Source: Lytechinus pictus
Lineage: Eukaryota > Echinodermata > Echinoidea > Temnopleuroida > Toxopneustidae
Direction of reading: 5' to 3'
DNA length: 64,000 nucleotides
Assembly: GCF_037042905.1 (NCBI RefSeq)
Contig: NC_087253.1
Coordinates: forward strand, 5,895,501 to 5,959,500
Shown here piece by piece: positions 47,454-59,804 of the stretch. Position numbers and translations under genes: made by a program. How positions within the stretch are numbered: the stretch's first letter is position 1; the number at the start of each line of letters is the position of its first letter. The notes below the pieces were generated by a model. That model saw only the letters and a program-made list of their open reading frames with translations, did no database searches and had not been told where the DNA came from.

Positions 47454-47557
47454 CTCGAAGAATTCGTTTTAACCAACCACAGAGTTGGCTGAAATATAAA
47501 CCGACCAACCGTTTGTTAATTAATCAACTTAGTTGGTTAAAACAAATTCTGAAAGTG
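47454..47557. mobile_element. Short TA-type MITE with GTTTTAACCAAC ends
   Basis: The left part attcgttttaaccaaccac and right part gttggttaaaacaaattctg are inverted. The right end gaaagtg is followed by TA. Confidence 0.5.
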
Positions 47558-48348
47558 TAGTGACCTCACATTGTGATGATATAAATAAAAAAGCAAAGAG
47601 AGAGAGAAACACAAAATATCTCATAAACTTGAAAACGCGGACTGTATGTCAGCCCATCAAGACCAAGATCGGTAGCATTTCATAAAACGTGTTATCATTT
47701 AGAAATTCAATCACTTTGTTACAAATGTTCTCTCGTCCAATCAAATTATAGTATTTTCGTAGCTTTTAACACTCGATCGGAGCTTGCCAGTGGAAGAAGT
47801 ATGTGAAAGAGTGCTATTTCTGTGCTGATATGAGTGTTATAAGTGGGTCTTTCCTCCAGGTTTAGAAGTAGGACAATATTTTAAGGGTCATTTATATGCC
47901 AATGACAGGATGTTCTTTAAAATGCGATGGTTTAACCTATCATTAACACACACACACACACTAAAAACGATCACTCAATAATAACCGAGTAAAAATTTTG
48001 ATTTTGATTTGGAGCAATAACGCAATTACAATGACATTCAGTTCAAATGTTCAAAGTCATGAAGCTCGTATTATTGTTTAATTATTGTTTTAGTGGCCCA
48101 AACCATAGGTCCATGCCCAAACCATGGAGTAGCGCCCGCACAGCGCTTTGTAACCAAAAGGAAACAGCGCTATATCAAATGACCTGTGGATTGGAGTGGA
48201 TTATACAGAAAAAACACGAACACACCAAACGCCCGTCATGCCCATAGGCCTATAATTTTTTTTCTCCCATGTTTTTTTAAACCAACCCTTTTTTTTTCTT
48301 TGTTTAAGTTTTGCTATTTCGTTGAAGAAGAATAAAAATGCTAGGCTA
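47558..48348. other. No gene recognised
   Basis: AT-rich spacer with a short CA run (47948-47962). Confidence 0.35.
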
Positions 48349-48564
48349 CACAGTAAAAACGCTGTTTAAGATTTTATACAACGCTGTTTACTATATGAAC
48401 CTTACAGTATTTGTTTAACCGTTTAAACAATCATGTTTAATTCATTGAAGATTAGATATTGAAAATTAAACTTTGTTGCTTAAGATTTAAACACTTGTTT
48501 AAACTGTTTAAACAATTACTGTAATGTTCATATAGTAAACAGCGTTGTATATATTTTTACTGTG
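48349..48564. mobile_element. TA-flanked MITE, GTTTAAACAG subfamily (216 bp)
   Basis: Starts CACAGTAAAAACGCTG and ends atatttttactgtg, with TA on both sides (48347-48348 and 48565-48566). The inside repeats ctgtttaaacaa-type units. A diverged, rearranged relative without clear ends lies at about 49195-49570. Confidence 0.75.
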
Positions 48565-49194
48565 TAGCAAGAGTTCTCACATGTTTTTATTTCTAGTAAG
48601 GTGAATATAACAATGTCCCTTTCTTTTTAAGTAGGTAAACATTTAGTGCTTGATAAAGCTTGAATTAGCATGATAAGTTCAATATTTGTTTTTACGACTG
48701 TGATCAAGGCATTCCAAATTTATCTTTTAGTCTATCTACATCGGCATATCACGGCATCAGAGTAGTAAAACCATGGACCTATTTCGTAATAGGTCCATGG
48801 TAAAACTAATGGTGGACCGGGCAAGTCTGGATTTATAAAGTTACACTCTCTCTCTCTCTCTCTCAACATAAAAAGATTTGCTGAATGATAGCGACAATAA
48901 TCTCCAACGACGCTTTGCTTATTCTAAGAGCCACTGCGCGGGTTCCAAATATTTTTCATATTTTATGTTTATGTGTGCGACATGAAATTACGTTATATTG
49001 TGACATGCACTATCTTTAAGAAGTGCTTTGAACCCTGTTCCAGTTCCGAAACCGTACCCTCTGTGCTTTCCTAAGGAAAAAAAGAGAAAATGATATAAAT
49101 GGGGGAAAGAGGAGGAAAATGGAAAAATATAGAGGAAAGAACGGGGGAAATGCAAAATAATAAAAGCGGGCACTATAGAAGTTATACAAAGTAA

Positions 49195-49570
49195 AAAAAG
49201 TTGTATAATGTATTTTTTAATACAATCTTGTTTATGAACCGTACGGTTTAACAGTTTAAACATCCATGCTTAATTGAATTAAAAATCAAGTATTGCAAAA
49301 AAAAATGTTTTATATTTTATACACTTGTTTACGCTGTTTAACTAAATACTGTTGTTTTAGTTTTAAAAACCATGCTCAATTTCATTCAGAATTAAGTTTG
49401 TTTTTTTCAAATACGGTAGTTGTTTAACAGTTTAAGCATCCATGCTTAATTGACTTAGAATTAAGTATTGGAAATTAAAATGCGTTGTTTAAGATTTTAT
49501 ACTCTTGTTTAAACTGTTTAATCAACTACTGTAAGGTTTATATAGTAAATAGCGTTGTATATCTATTTAA
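49195..49570. repeat. Rearranged repeats related to the 48.3-kb MITE
   Basis: catccatgcttaattga occurs twice, with aagattttatactcttgttt and agcgttgtatatctattt, matching pieces of 48349-48564. The ends are not intact. Confidence 0.5.
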
Positions 49571-50683
49571 AAAAAATCAAACAACATTTTTTTTGTGTAT
49601 AGTGCCCCTATTATTCAAATAAGCGAATAAAAATGGGGTCATTCATAGGTAGTCTTATGCCGTTCAAGTACCAAGACACCGCCCCTATCTATAGTTCACG
49701 GTTCAAGCCTTGAATAGTTAGCTTATCTTCCATTGTCAATGTATTAATGTTATCATAAGGGGTATACCCTAAATTCTTTATTTCATTTAAATTCACATAG
49801 GGCAAGCATTTGAAGTACTTAATATACGAGATCAATATTTATGAATACCTACGTCATAACTAGTTACAGATACGGAGATATGTTTAGAATGCTCTTGAAG
49901 GGGGGGGGGGGTCTTTTTGTGGTAGCATGATAATTAATGTTAGCATTATAATTATCTTCAATTTCTGTAACCGTAATTGTCATGGAAAGATTACGCAAGT
50001 GTATAAATGAGTGACCGAGGCTCGTGATGGTTTGTCAGTGTTATAACAATAGTTGGATAAACTTAACTGTCTAGTGACGATCGGCGATATGCAATTGTTA
50101 ATTGAACCCCGAATTTCAAATCATGCTCCCCAATTTTGTTGCGTAGAACAGGCGAGAGAGAAGAGAGAGGGAGAGAAAGAGAGATAGGGAGAGAAAGATA
50201 GAGAAGGAGAGAGAATGAGGAGGAGGGGGTGGGTGCTCTTCCATTATCACCTAAAAGTGTACACATTCTATAAGCATGACGACAGCTTTGAAATATATAA
50301 ATGACCATTTTGAGGGGTTATATCAAAACCTTTTCCCAAATCTTCGGTTCTTTTCGAGGACTTCTATGGGAAATTCCCTAAAGTTGTTCATTGACCCATG
50401 CCAAAACGAGGAAACAATTGTGTCTTTTTAAAAGTGTTCGTTGTATACACCACGTACACGGGGAAAGATCAAATTAGCGAAATAGGTGCACTTTGATCAG
50501 TTATATTCATATATAGTTATTGAGTAAACAATACCCACTTAGGCAACCCTTTTGCATGTCCTGTCGCGACATGAATAAATGTTTGACATTGCATCTTTTT
50601 TTTATGTTTCTTCAGCGTTCATTATTCGCGTATTCAATCTTGTATTTCGTATGTTATGTTTCATCATTTTCATGATTTTTTAA
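49571..50683. other. No gene recognised
   Basis: Contains a poly-G tract (about 49901-49910) and a GA-rich run (50150-50230). No supported exon. Confidence 0.35.
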
Positions 50684-50946
50684 AAGGGGTATTCCGGGCT
50701 GAAAGCAGTATGATTTGAAGACATAAAGAAAATTCATACAAATAAGATACTGAAAATTTCACCAAAATCGCGCAAGGAATAATAGAGTTATGATAATTTT
50801 TTTATTATCATTATTTGAGTGAAATAGTGTTGTCTACATGAATCTTATGCCATGGGATGAATAATGATTTAATATCAGCCTATTTGCTGGAAGAATTTTA
50901 CTCTATTTGATTTTAAATATATTTAATTTCAGCCCAGAATACATGT
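50684..50946. mobile_element. TTAA-type MITE, CCGGGCTGAAA subfamily (eroded right end)
   Basis: The left end aaggggtattccgggctga sits after TTAA (50680-50683). The right part tttcagcccagaatac is its inverse. The centre has aaaatttcaccaaaatcgcg. Confidence 0.6.
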
Positions 50947-51650
50947 TACGTAATAATATGACGTAATATGCTATCCTGTACTGTTTAAAACATAATATTT
51001 TGTTTTAAGTCAAGATATTTTCCATATTTCTCCGTCAAAGCATTTTTTTTTTCTTCTTTTTGCCTCAATACAATTACGAATTTTTAATTCATCTGAAGAA
51101 AAGCTTTATATCAAGACTTTCTAATGTTTCGAATTCATGATTAATCGTTAACGGGTGCTTCAGTTTAATATGATTGTGAATATAATAATATATAAATGAA
51201 TGAATGAATAAATAGGTAAATAAATAAATGATTAATAAATGAATAAATAATAACGGCACATTTACCCAGCGTAGCCATGTCAGTTTCGAAAACTGTTCTC
51301 CAACCGGGCCATGCTATTATTAAAGTACAATTAAACAAGCAAACTCTGCGAGTTCTTTAAAAACTGAATGAAAGTTAGTATTCTAGAATACAGTTTCATC
51401 ATTTCGGTAAAAACAATTGCATGCCCATCATGAATACATACAGCATTTCAATAAGACTAATTAGGTGATAGTGAGATGGTGATATCATATCCTCATTCTG
51501 TCCTTGGGCATATATATATATTTTTTTACTCGTGTGTAAACAATATCTTACATGTAAGACAATTAATCAGAGCATATATATATATCACTTTACACACGTG
51601 AGAGTCAACCGTGGTTTATATTTTGGAGCGAAGAGTGAAGAACTAAATTT
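50947..51650. other. No gene recognised
   Basis: AT-rich. It contains AATA/AATG short tandems (51180-51250) and a small inverted pair (ctcgtgtgtaaa at about 51530, tttacacacgtgag at about 51588). Confidence 0.35.
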
Positions 51651-52080
51651 TGTTTATTATTGAACACAAACATGACAAAAGACCAATGTGAGATTGCTGT
51701 ACAATGTAGGCTTCATTGACTGGCTGAAATACTCCACCAACGAGTGGAGGGTGATAATACGTTTTGTGCGGGAATGACTGATTGAATTCGACGGCCGAGG
51801 TCATGATGAATTTGTAAGCGCTTGGGTCTCAAGCACCTTAAACAATACAAAATTATGATTATTATTATTATTATTATGACGATAAAGATGTTTATTAATA
51901 GTGCTATTATTATTATCATATATTATTATCATCATTATAAATATTATTATTATAAATATTATTACTGTTATTATTATTAATATTATTATTATTATTATTA
52001 TTATCATTATCATTAGTATTAATATTATTATTGTTATCATCATTATTATTATTATTACAAAAATTATATCCTGTGTGTAA
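51651..52080 (+). repeat. SINE-like 3' region with long ATT microsatellite
   Basis: aatttgtaagcgcttgggtc followed by caatacaaaattatgatt leads into an imperfect ATT/TTA array (51855-52060). The tail type is as at 3360. Frames across it are Ile/Asn runs. Confidence 0.5.
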
Positions 52081-54151
52081 GCATGCCTCGAAGACCGGGG
52101 GGGGGGGGTCAGAGAAGAGATGCTGTAAAATATTTCATTCATATTGATCATTATTTCAATTTAAAAGTGCACAATATTTTCACATTCAAGAGGAATGTTT
52201 TAAGTAATCGGTATTGGTATGGGACATTAACACCTGTGACCGTGATTAACAACCCGTTTCTCCTGATTTTTTATTAAAAACGGTAGAATAACCACAAAAA
52301 TATAAAATGTTAACCACAACAATAGCAGAAAAAAAATGATTGATTGTCATCTTTAATACTAATGTCAGGGCATCTATCCCCCAAATTCTTACAGTCTGAT
52401 TATTTATGTGTTCCACTTGTATTTTTTTTGCCCCAAAAGAGAATTATTTCGAACAAAATGAAATGTTAAAGAGGGCATGGAAAGGGCTGTGTCGAAAGCA
52501 TAAATAGAAATGTTCATGTTAACCCCCCAAAACCCCAACAAAGAATACAAATAGAAAACGACGTGTCATAAGGTTGTTTGTGTACGAAAAATGAATGGTT
52601 TGCCTGGCTTAGTGTGGGATATTCAGCATAATTATTGAATATATACTTGTGCGTGCATTTGCATTTGTCTTGCATGTTATTCTGTGTTTATGTTTAGAAA
52701 TGCACGATGATACCTTACATAGCGTAAAGAAGCATCTATATGAACACTTTTTTTTTAACAAGGGAGCAATGTATTTTCAAATAAAAAACACTAACCATCA
52801 AACCGCTAATATAATAAAAGAGCAAACCACAAAGCCATCGTATAGCTAGATGAGGTAAATTGTGATGTGGTTATGACCCTGATGTTGTATACCCATTTAT
52901 CATCAATTTATTGGAAAATTACACGTATAAACACTGATAAATGGTATATAGGAATATAAGTGAAGATATCAATGTACAGTTTTTATCCTAAATGATTTCA
53001 CTGGAAATGACCCCCTCATCCTTGCATCCTCCATCCTCTTTCCCTCACACTCCCTGCCCTCCTCCCCTGCTTCCTCTCTGACATGTCACTGCTTAAGATA
53101 CATCTTAAAAATCCACCTAGTATGTCGACAGCACCATCAAGAAAGGACCTGAACTCTGCGGCTTGCCGCCACTCTCCGAAGACCGGAGGAAGGAAATATA
53201 CAATTATTCAAGTATATGCATGGGGATAGTATCGTCATGTTATTAGGTCTACATGTATTCGATTTACTTTAATATCACGAAATCTATCTGCCGCATCCTG
53301 CTGCGGAGATAAGTTTAACATGATAAGTGTCTTATTTTAACCAATCTCGCTTTTGGAAAAGGTATATATGCATATATACAATAATATTGATATATGTTTT
53401 CTTAGTCAATTGTCAGCTATGTTTTCTGCATTTCGTTCGAATAGTTGTTTCATATATGATATCCTATTCCTGGATGAACATATAGGTGAAAATCACAAAA
53501 AATAAAATTTCCCTTCCCAAACTTGCGACATGAAACGAATAGGTGCGAGATTGATCTATTCAACCCATTTTTTTTTTAGGTATAATGGACCACGTCGGTT
53601 ATTCTTTGAACATTTGTGGTTTTAATACATCAACCGATAATTTGATTTGAATGCTGGATACTGGAGAATATAGTGAAACAAAATTGTAAATTCGAGATGA
53701 AAACAGAAACCTATTTATGTGCTGATAATGCCCTTCACCACGTTCGTTTAAATGATCTTATAATCATTAAGCATAGTTTCGATGTATTATTGCCAGAACT
53801 ATTGTTACACGTAAGGACTATTGATTGATATTGGAAATAATGGTTACTATAAAGACAATGTATGATATCTGAACAATTTGGAGCAGCGCCTCGTGGGGAG
53901 GAAATATAGAAGAAAAGGAGAAAAAGAACTATGGACCCGTGGAAGAACGGCCTGTGGCTGAAGAGGGCCATCCAGCCAACGAGTAAAAAATGAATAAATA
54001 CATACATAAGTATGTAAGTAAATAAATATACAAATAAAATAATATAAAGTACTGCAAATAATGGGTCATGAAACTATGTATGAATAATAAATGCCCCCTT
54101 TCGTTGGTAAATGAATGACATCATTTTAATACCGCGTATCATGTTGCCCCA
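52081..54151. other. No gene recognised; possible retroelement remnants
   Basis: 53000-53200 is GC-richer and could be a decayed LINE 3' coding end (ctgcttaagatacatcttaa reads like a Leu-Lys-x-His-Leu C-terminal segment). 53930-54010 ends in an AAATAAATA-rich tail. Neither can be proved from sequence alone. Confidence 0.3.
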
Positions 54152-54390
54152 CACTGTAAAAACTGTGGTGTTAAAACTGACACCAGTGGGTGTTAATAGA
54201 GGACCACATCCTCTGGTGTTAAAATTACACCCTAGAGATTGAATATAACACCAAAGAGTGTACATGTAACAACCAAAGGTGTTGCAATAACACCTATAGG
54301 TGCTAAACTAACACTGTCAATTTAACACCGGTGTAAAATAACTGGTGTGGTCCTCTATGTACACCGGTTAACACCGCATTTTTTGCTGTG
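54152..54390. mobile_element. TA-type MITE (239 bp), GGTGTTAA family, copy 3
   Basis: Starts CACTGTAAAAACTGTGGTG and ends gcattttttgctgtg. It is nearly identical to 61664-61902 (about three differences by eye). Flanks are CA on both sides rather than TA. Confidence 0.85.
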
Positions 54391-55270
54391 CACCCCCATA
54401 AAAATACCCTTGCATCGCTCCTTTGTTTAACATGTGTAATGGAATGATAAGTGTTGTAAGGGGGAATATTTGTTAATGCGAGGGAAGACAAGGGCATCCG
54501 TTGGTCCTTTTGATAGAAGAGTTAATAATCAATCCAATTGATTTATACTTATGATACGAACAGAATTTTCATATTTAGCAATTGAATTGAATTCGAAATA
54601 AACGTCGTTGTGTGACTAATCGATCAAAGTGAATTTACCCAGTGATAACCTCAAACCATTTCATTTACCATGTTTACATGACATCAGTCGAGTTATTAAG
54701 CAATCAGATATTCACCATAACCAAACTAACAAACAAAACGGACAAACATGCGATTTAAGAATAGAGGACATGTATGAGGAGCTTTTCATTTAACAGTTGA
54801 TAGTCGCTTTCATATTTTATTTTTTATATTTTTTTACAACCGTTTTAAGCTACTGAAATTTCTGCAACTGATTGGCAGAGAGAGATGATTTGACTCTGAA
54901 AGACGCCTTATAATTCCCCCACCCCAGTTGCTTTTGATATGATAAGCATGGTGCGACGGTAGCCTAGTTGATAAGTTCGAACCCTGGATCTGATGACTCA
55001 CATTCCGATGACATAACCACTCGACTTTGTCGCCACTTCAATCGGTAAAGTAGAGGCCTACTCCAACTTCTGCGGGTTACATCAAAGCATTTCGTATCAC
55101 TTTAAGCATGGAGCCCCAAGCTTTAAGCGGAAGTTGATGGGTTATACAAAAAAAACCCAGAAACATAAATAGGGCCTATAAATTTGGATACTAATGACAT
55201 CATTGCTGATAAACGTATTTGTTTGTTTGAGGTTTCATACTCTATTTTCCTTGTTTTGTTCCATCCACAG
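54391..55270. other. Upstream flank or intron of the ETS factor gene
   Basis: No further exon is recognised. A weak SINE-head-like stretch (gtagcctagttgataagttc) lies at about 54959. The last 10 bp end in a CCATCCACAG splice acceptor. Confidence 0.4.
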
Positions 55271-55728
55271 ATTACAGCTGCGCTGTGAGAGCGCGACAGA
55301 GCAGGCTGAGCCAACAGAACTGCCACAATCGCCACACCCTTGACCAACCGGCAAGGTCTCATAACCAGAATCAGGCCAAGTACACCAATTCGCCGCACGA
55401 CCCACTCTTCGCAGAGGTGTCTTCAAGCTCTCAGCAGTACGTGCTGCAGTCGCCCCCGGTACGGCAACGTTCCGTTCTTCCTCAGAACTTACAGGTTGCT
55501 CTTAGCGCCGCACTCTATCATCAACACCACCACCAGCAGCAGCAGAACCCGCACCAGGCGCACTTGACGTCGGTTCGCCTACACGGTCCAATCATGGAAG
55601 CCATCGAAGGTCACGTGATGGACTTGTCGCCCTCATCGGTCACGCCCTCACTTTCAAGCGATCTGTCAGATTATTCGGACGATAGCTGCAATAAAGACTA
55701 CACCACACTGACCACTCCTATGGGAGCT
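55271..55728 (+). CDS. ETS (ESE-type) factor, exon with N-terminal low-complexity region
   Basis: Acceptor CCATCCACAG before 55271; donor GTAAGT at 55729. The exon opens with the last two bases of a codon, then reads YSCAVRARQSRLSQQN. It contains a His/Gln-rich stretch (about residues 85-97 of the exon, YHQHHHQQQQNPHQ) and a Ser-rich acidic patch (LSSDLSDYSDD) before the donor. ESE proteins have variable N-termini, so this part does not identify the subfamily. The first in-frame ATG is at 55594, which could be the start of a shorter form. Otherwise translation starts in an upstream exon I cannot identify. The coding side is clearly GC-richer than its surroundings. Confidence 0.8.
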
Positions 55729-56295
55729 GTAAGTTGATTGATTAATTTCTTGTATCAATTTGAACCGGGACGTTCTGTTCTGGAGAGCGTGGCATGAACA
55801 CTTTGTCGGGGATTTTTCACTAATTTTGCCTCAGCCAATCAAATGCTAGGATTTGCATTAGCTTATAACATCTGTCAGTGAAATTCATTGACCAAAAAAG
55901 AACAACAACATAAGATTAACCACTCCCTGAGCAAGAAATTACAGGGACTCGGCATTGGTAAGGCCTCGGCTACACAAACGAAACCGACTCATGACCGATC
56001 AAAGTTATTACGTTATTTCGAATTGTATATCATCGGTTGGTAGGGAAACGGTTTCGACCGTGTGACTGGGCACGAGACACTTATTTGATCAGGGACCGGT
56101 TACACAATGAAGTGCAATCAAACTCACCTCCAAACGATCAAACCCAGCTTGTTTTCAGTTCAACCAATGAAACTTTGCCCGTAGTTACTTCGATACGGAC
56201 CCCATTTGCAAAAAAAATGGCATCTCGGCTAATATGGGCTATCCTGTGAAGGTATTGTGATTTTAGGTTATATATTCATTACTGAAATGTCCATA

Positions 56296-56566
56296 CTGGA
56301 AAGGACACACTGTCTCACAAAGAGTGTTACAGTGTGATCACAGTGTGGAACACAATGTGAAATCACATTCACACTGGTAAACATGAACATTTCAAGAGCG
56401 TGAATTACATATTCTCATAGTCGACCGTGTGAACACGCTGTGAACAGTCACACTGTCAGGTTTCCACAGTGTGAAAATACCATCACACTGTCGAGTTTGA
56501 GCATTTTAACAGTGTGAATAGCATTTTCACATAGTCTTCTATGTGAACACACTGTGTTCTTTCCAG
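56296..56566. mobile_element. Intronic palindromic MITE of CACACTGTGAA motifs
   Basis: The left ctggaaaggacacactgt and right cacactgtgttctttccag are inverted. Inside are repeated acagtgtga and tcacactg motifs. Located in the intron between the first two recognised exons. Confidence 0.65.
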
Positions 56567-56683
56567 CGAGGGTCATACCGGACAAATAAATTCAATCAAT
56601 AAATTGATCAGTTTTATCCAGTCCTTTGAATATGATCCATGTTACCATATTATTAATATGATAACATCTTTTTCTTTCTGTAG

Positions 56684-56792
56684 GACGTACAGACGCTAGA
56701 CTGGGTGATACACAAAATGATGGAGAGAGAGCAGACTCAGCAGTTACACAAGGAGAAGATCGAAACGTGTCATCTCTATGAGTTGCCTATAG
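56684..56792 (+). CDS. ETS (ESE-type) factor, second recognised exon
   Basis: Acceptor TTTCTTTCTGTAG; donor GTAAAG at 56793. It encodes 36 residues, DVQTLDWVIHKMMERE through CHLYELPI, and one base of the next codon. This is a short, probably helical, charged segment immediately before the PNT domain. Both splice phases fit the neighbours without a stop. Confidence 0.85.
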
Positions 56793-56999
56793 GTAAAGTC
56801 CAAAGCGATAATGAACAGCTTTGATAATTCACTCATGACATGGTATAATTATTAGTGTGTCAAATTTGAGACCTTGTTTGCAGACTAAAAAGTCCCGTAT
56901 ACTCGTACATTTCTGATTCATATGTTTAATATCGTGGGTATGCGCTCGTTACCTCATTATTGTAACTAATGTGACGTCACCTTAACTTGTCCCGTTTAG

Positions 57000-57212
57000 A
57001 TCCATGGAAGTGGACCTCGACGGAAGTGACGAAATGGGCCACGTGGTTCATGCGCAAGAACAACCCAACCACTGCGCAGGACGTCACGGACGCGTTTGAA
57101 AAGTACCCAATCACAGGCGAGACACTGGCCCACTACTCAGGAACGGACCTGAAGCAGTACTTCGGCGAGTTCAGCGCCAAGGCTCACGAGTGCCTGAAGC
57201 TTTGGCTGGAAG
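57000..57212 (+). CDS. ETS (ESE-type) factor, PNT/SAM domain exon
   Basis: Acceptor CCCGTTTAG; donor GTGAGT at 57213. Together with the split Asp codon it reads DPWKWTSTEVTKWATWFMR, a central ITGETLAHYSGTDLKQYFG, and ends HECLKLWLEG. The DPxxW start, spaced Trp residues, the G-x-x-L core before a Leu-rich helix, and the final FG...H..L helix are the hallmarks of a Pointed (SAM-type) domain. The FG before the last helix agrees best with the ELF3 group. PNT domains mediate protein contacts and sometimes kinase docking. The whole domain is in this one exon. Confidence 0.9.
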
Positions 57213-57367
57213 GTGAGTGACAAGGTCTTGAGCGTACCGCCCCCCCCCCCCTAGTCTGCAGGCACAGATCCTGATTGAAACTTTATCAACAAGTGTGTCT
57301 CCACACAAAGACTAGCACATACAAAACTTGCTGAGCGAGAGGGCCTTCAGTACACAAAGCATGAGTA

Positions 57368-57628
57368 CACAGCAAAAACTGCGGTGTTAACCGGTGTACA
57401 TAGAGGACCACACCAGTGATTTTACACCGGTGTGAAATTGAAAGTGTTAGTTTAGCACCTATAGGTGTTATTGCAACACCTATGGTTGTTACGTGTACAC
57501 TCTTTGGTGTTATATTCAATCTCTAGGCTGTAATTTTAACACCAGAGGGTGTGGTCCTCTATTAACACCCACTGGTGTCAGTTTTAACACCCACTGGTGT
57601 CAGTTTTAACACCACAGTTTTTACAATG
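57368..57628. mobile_element. TA-flanked MITE (261 bp), GGTGTTAA family, copy 4 (intronic)
   Basis: Ends CACAGCAAAAACTGCGGTG and caccacagtttttacaatg, TA on both sides (57366-57367 and 57629-57630). It is 22 bp longer than the 239-bp form because a 22-bp segment containing cccactggtgtcagttt is duplicated in tandem. Confidence 0.85.
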
Positions 57629-58529
57629 TAGGCTGCAATTCAGACCCTTTACTCGACGGGGGGGGGGGGGGGTGAGGTATGAAGTATTCGAGAACATGAT
57701 TTTAACATTCAATATTCAAAATGACATAAAACAGTTAAAGGGTATGACCTATTAGGATGGTTTCGGCAAAAATTTGTAACAAAATTTAGCTTGAATCAAA
57801 ATGTTGGGGGGGGGGGTGGCTTCATACATTCGGTGTGTAGCAAAGATGGAAGGCGATTAGAATTGTTCAACCTTTCCAATTCTGAAACTGTTCCATAGGT
57901 AATTCATTATAGAACGCAATGTCCTCTCATGACCTAAAGAAAATGGCGGCACGATGAAGTAAATGACCTTTCTAGGATCTTTTCGAAATTCAGTGGTTTG
58001 TCATTGCCGTCGACTCTCACTTCAAATCAGGAAATCCTCCAAGCCTTTTTTGAGTAAGGAAAATCTAAGAACACGATCTTAAAGGCAAAGTGTCTTCGGA
58101 TATTATGAACTGAAGTCCTGATTCCTGGATGTATTTTACAAATATGTTGAGTGTTACTTACACTCATGCCCGCCTGAATTCCGACGGGCACATGCTGTGC
58201 GCAACCTTATGGATATTGTGCACGCCGCACACAACTGGGTAGTCAAGCTAAGAAGCCAAGAGTAAAATTACGAAATTCCAGCAATATGACCCTGAAATTA
58301 CTTTCAGGCAAATTTTTTTGTTATCCGTCCATAGCAAGTGATTTAATGGTCATTATAAAATGATATGGACCCTATTCGCAGAAATAAAACATGACCAGCC
58401 TTTAGCTAATGACGGGTACTAATCACTACAGCTATGTCGGATGTACCTCGTGCATGCAAACCTTACTAACGCCCTCGATTATAATCTTTGTACGATCGAA
58501 TCTTTGTCAAAAGTTTAGACGAATTTTCA

Positions 58530-59015
58530 AGGAGAAGTTCACTCTGACAATAAGTTGGCTTTGATAAAAGTAGACAAAAAAATGTTCACGGGGTGATGAT
58601 ACTTCCGCAGAGTAATGAAGTCGGTATTCTCTAAAGTTGTGATTTTGTGAAGTCACATACGAGCAGCCCCTCGATATGTATTGTGATACCAGTACCCGAA
58701 AATGTCATTAAAAAAAAAATAAATTGATTTTATTTTTGTGGTGAGGTATCATTTAGACAAACCAATCCCCATCCCATTTGTAAGCAAAAACATTTTCATT
58801 TACAATGTTCAATTGCAAACCTAAAAATTATGGAATATGATTATGATATACAGTACATTATGAGGATCTGCTACCATTCGCACATGACTTTACAAATCAT
58901 TAAGACTTTAAGAACTCATATCTATCTTATTCTTTGATGGATTGTCATCAGACCTTCATCAATATATTTCTCCTTTTATTCAAACCAAGTCATCGTTACA
59001 GGGTGAACTCCCCCT
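58530..59015. mobile_element. TTAA-type MITE (486 bp), GTCAGGGTGAAC subfamily (intronic)
   Basis: The left aggagaagttcactctgac and right cagggtgaactccccct are inverted, with TTAA on the right (59016-59019). It is the only copy in the window with both ends and an unbroken interior, and serves as reference for 1-404 and 7287-8140. Confidence 0.75.
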
Positions 59016-59689
59016 TTAAGATGGTGACGGATTAATCGGAAGGTGTGTTAAATGTGTTGCCAAGTTTGTAGAGTGCATCCGTGTTGGAAATACACAACGA
59101 GGATATTCAAAGCGGTCAGACATTTGGATATCCGCCATTATCACCCTGCCAAGGCCCGGCTCGAATATAATAAATTTAAGTCAAGACGTAAAAAACAATC
59201 CGTGCCAATGAATTCAATATTTCATGATATCGTCACAAGGCAGGGTATTAATGTATTCACGAGTTCAGGTAAAATCCCTCCGATTCTCTATTGTATAACT
59301 TGACGAGTTTACGGATTTGATTCCAGTATATAATTTATTTTAGGCCTGGTATTTCAAAGAGTAACTTATTCCATTATTTTCTTTAAGTTAAAAAAGGGAA
59401 AATCTTCAAAATAGATCTCACTTAATAAGTTTAGTCCACACTCCTTTGTAATGATATATAGTATCATGCGTTATTCTTTAAAATGATATTAGGCATCGTA
59501 TCAATATGGATACCGGTACATTAAAAGTGTCCATGTTATAGTTGTTATAATTACCAATAGTGCGGGGGTAACAGATTAAGGACAATTTCTCTTGTAATAA
59601 AAATGCACAATATTCTTAAGGCTTAATCAAATATGGCTTGGCTGTATAGTTTAAATATCGGTACTCCGTTTATTTTGTTTTGTTTGCAG

Positions 59690-59781
59690 GTATGTCTCCG
59701 CGTGGTTATGACATCCAAAGGCATCTCCTGGATCTGGAGCGGTCCAAGCAAACGTACCTTGAACAATTGCTTGACGTCATG
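59690..59781 (+). CDS. ETS (ESE-type) factor, post-PNT exon
   Basis: Acceptor TTTTGTTTGCAG; donor GTTAGT at 59782 (non-optimal but usable). It completes a Gly codon and encodes MSPRGYDIQRHLLDLERSKQ then TYLEQLLDVM, a charged amphipathic helix-like continuation of the PNT domain. Both phases fit. Confidence 0.8.
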
Positions 59782-59804
59782 GTTAGTATATAGAGCCAGG
59801 GCCT

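Noticed and set aside
57286..57519. 77-codon minus-strand frame in an intron
   Set aside because: It lies largely within the GGTGTTAA MITE; similar frames appear in the other copies only because of the shared repeat.
59052..59303. 83-codon Cys-rich frame as a zinc-binding peptide
   Set aside because: The Cys spacing (CCQVC...C) matches no finger pattern, and the frame sits in an intron without splice support.
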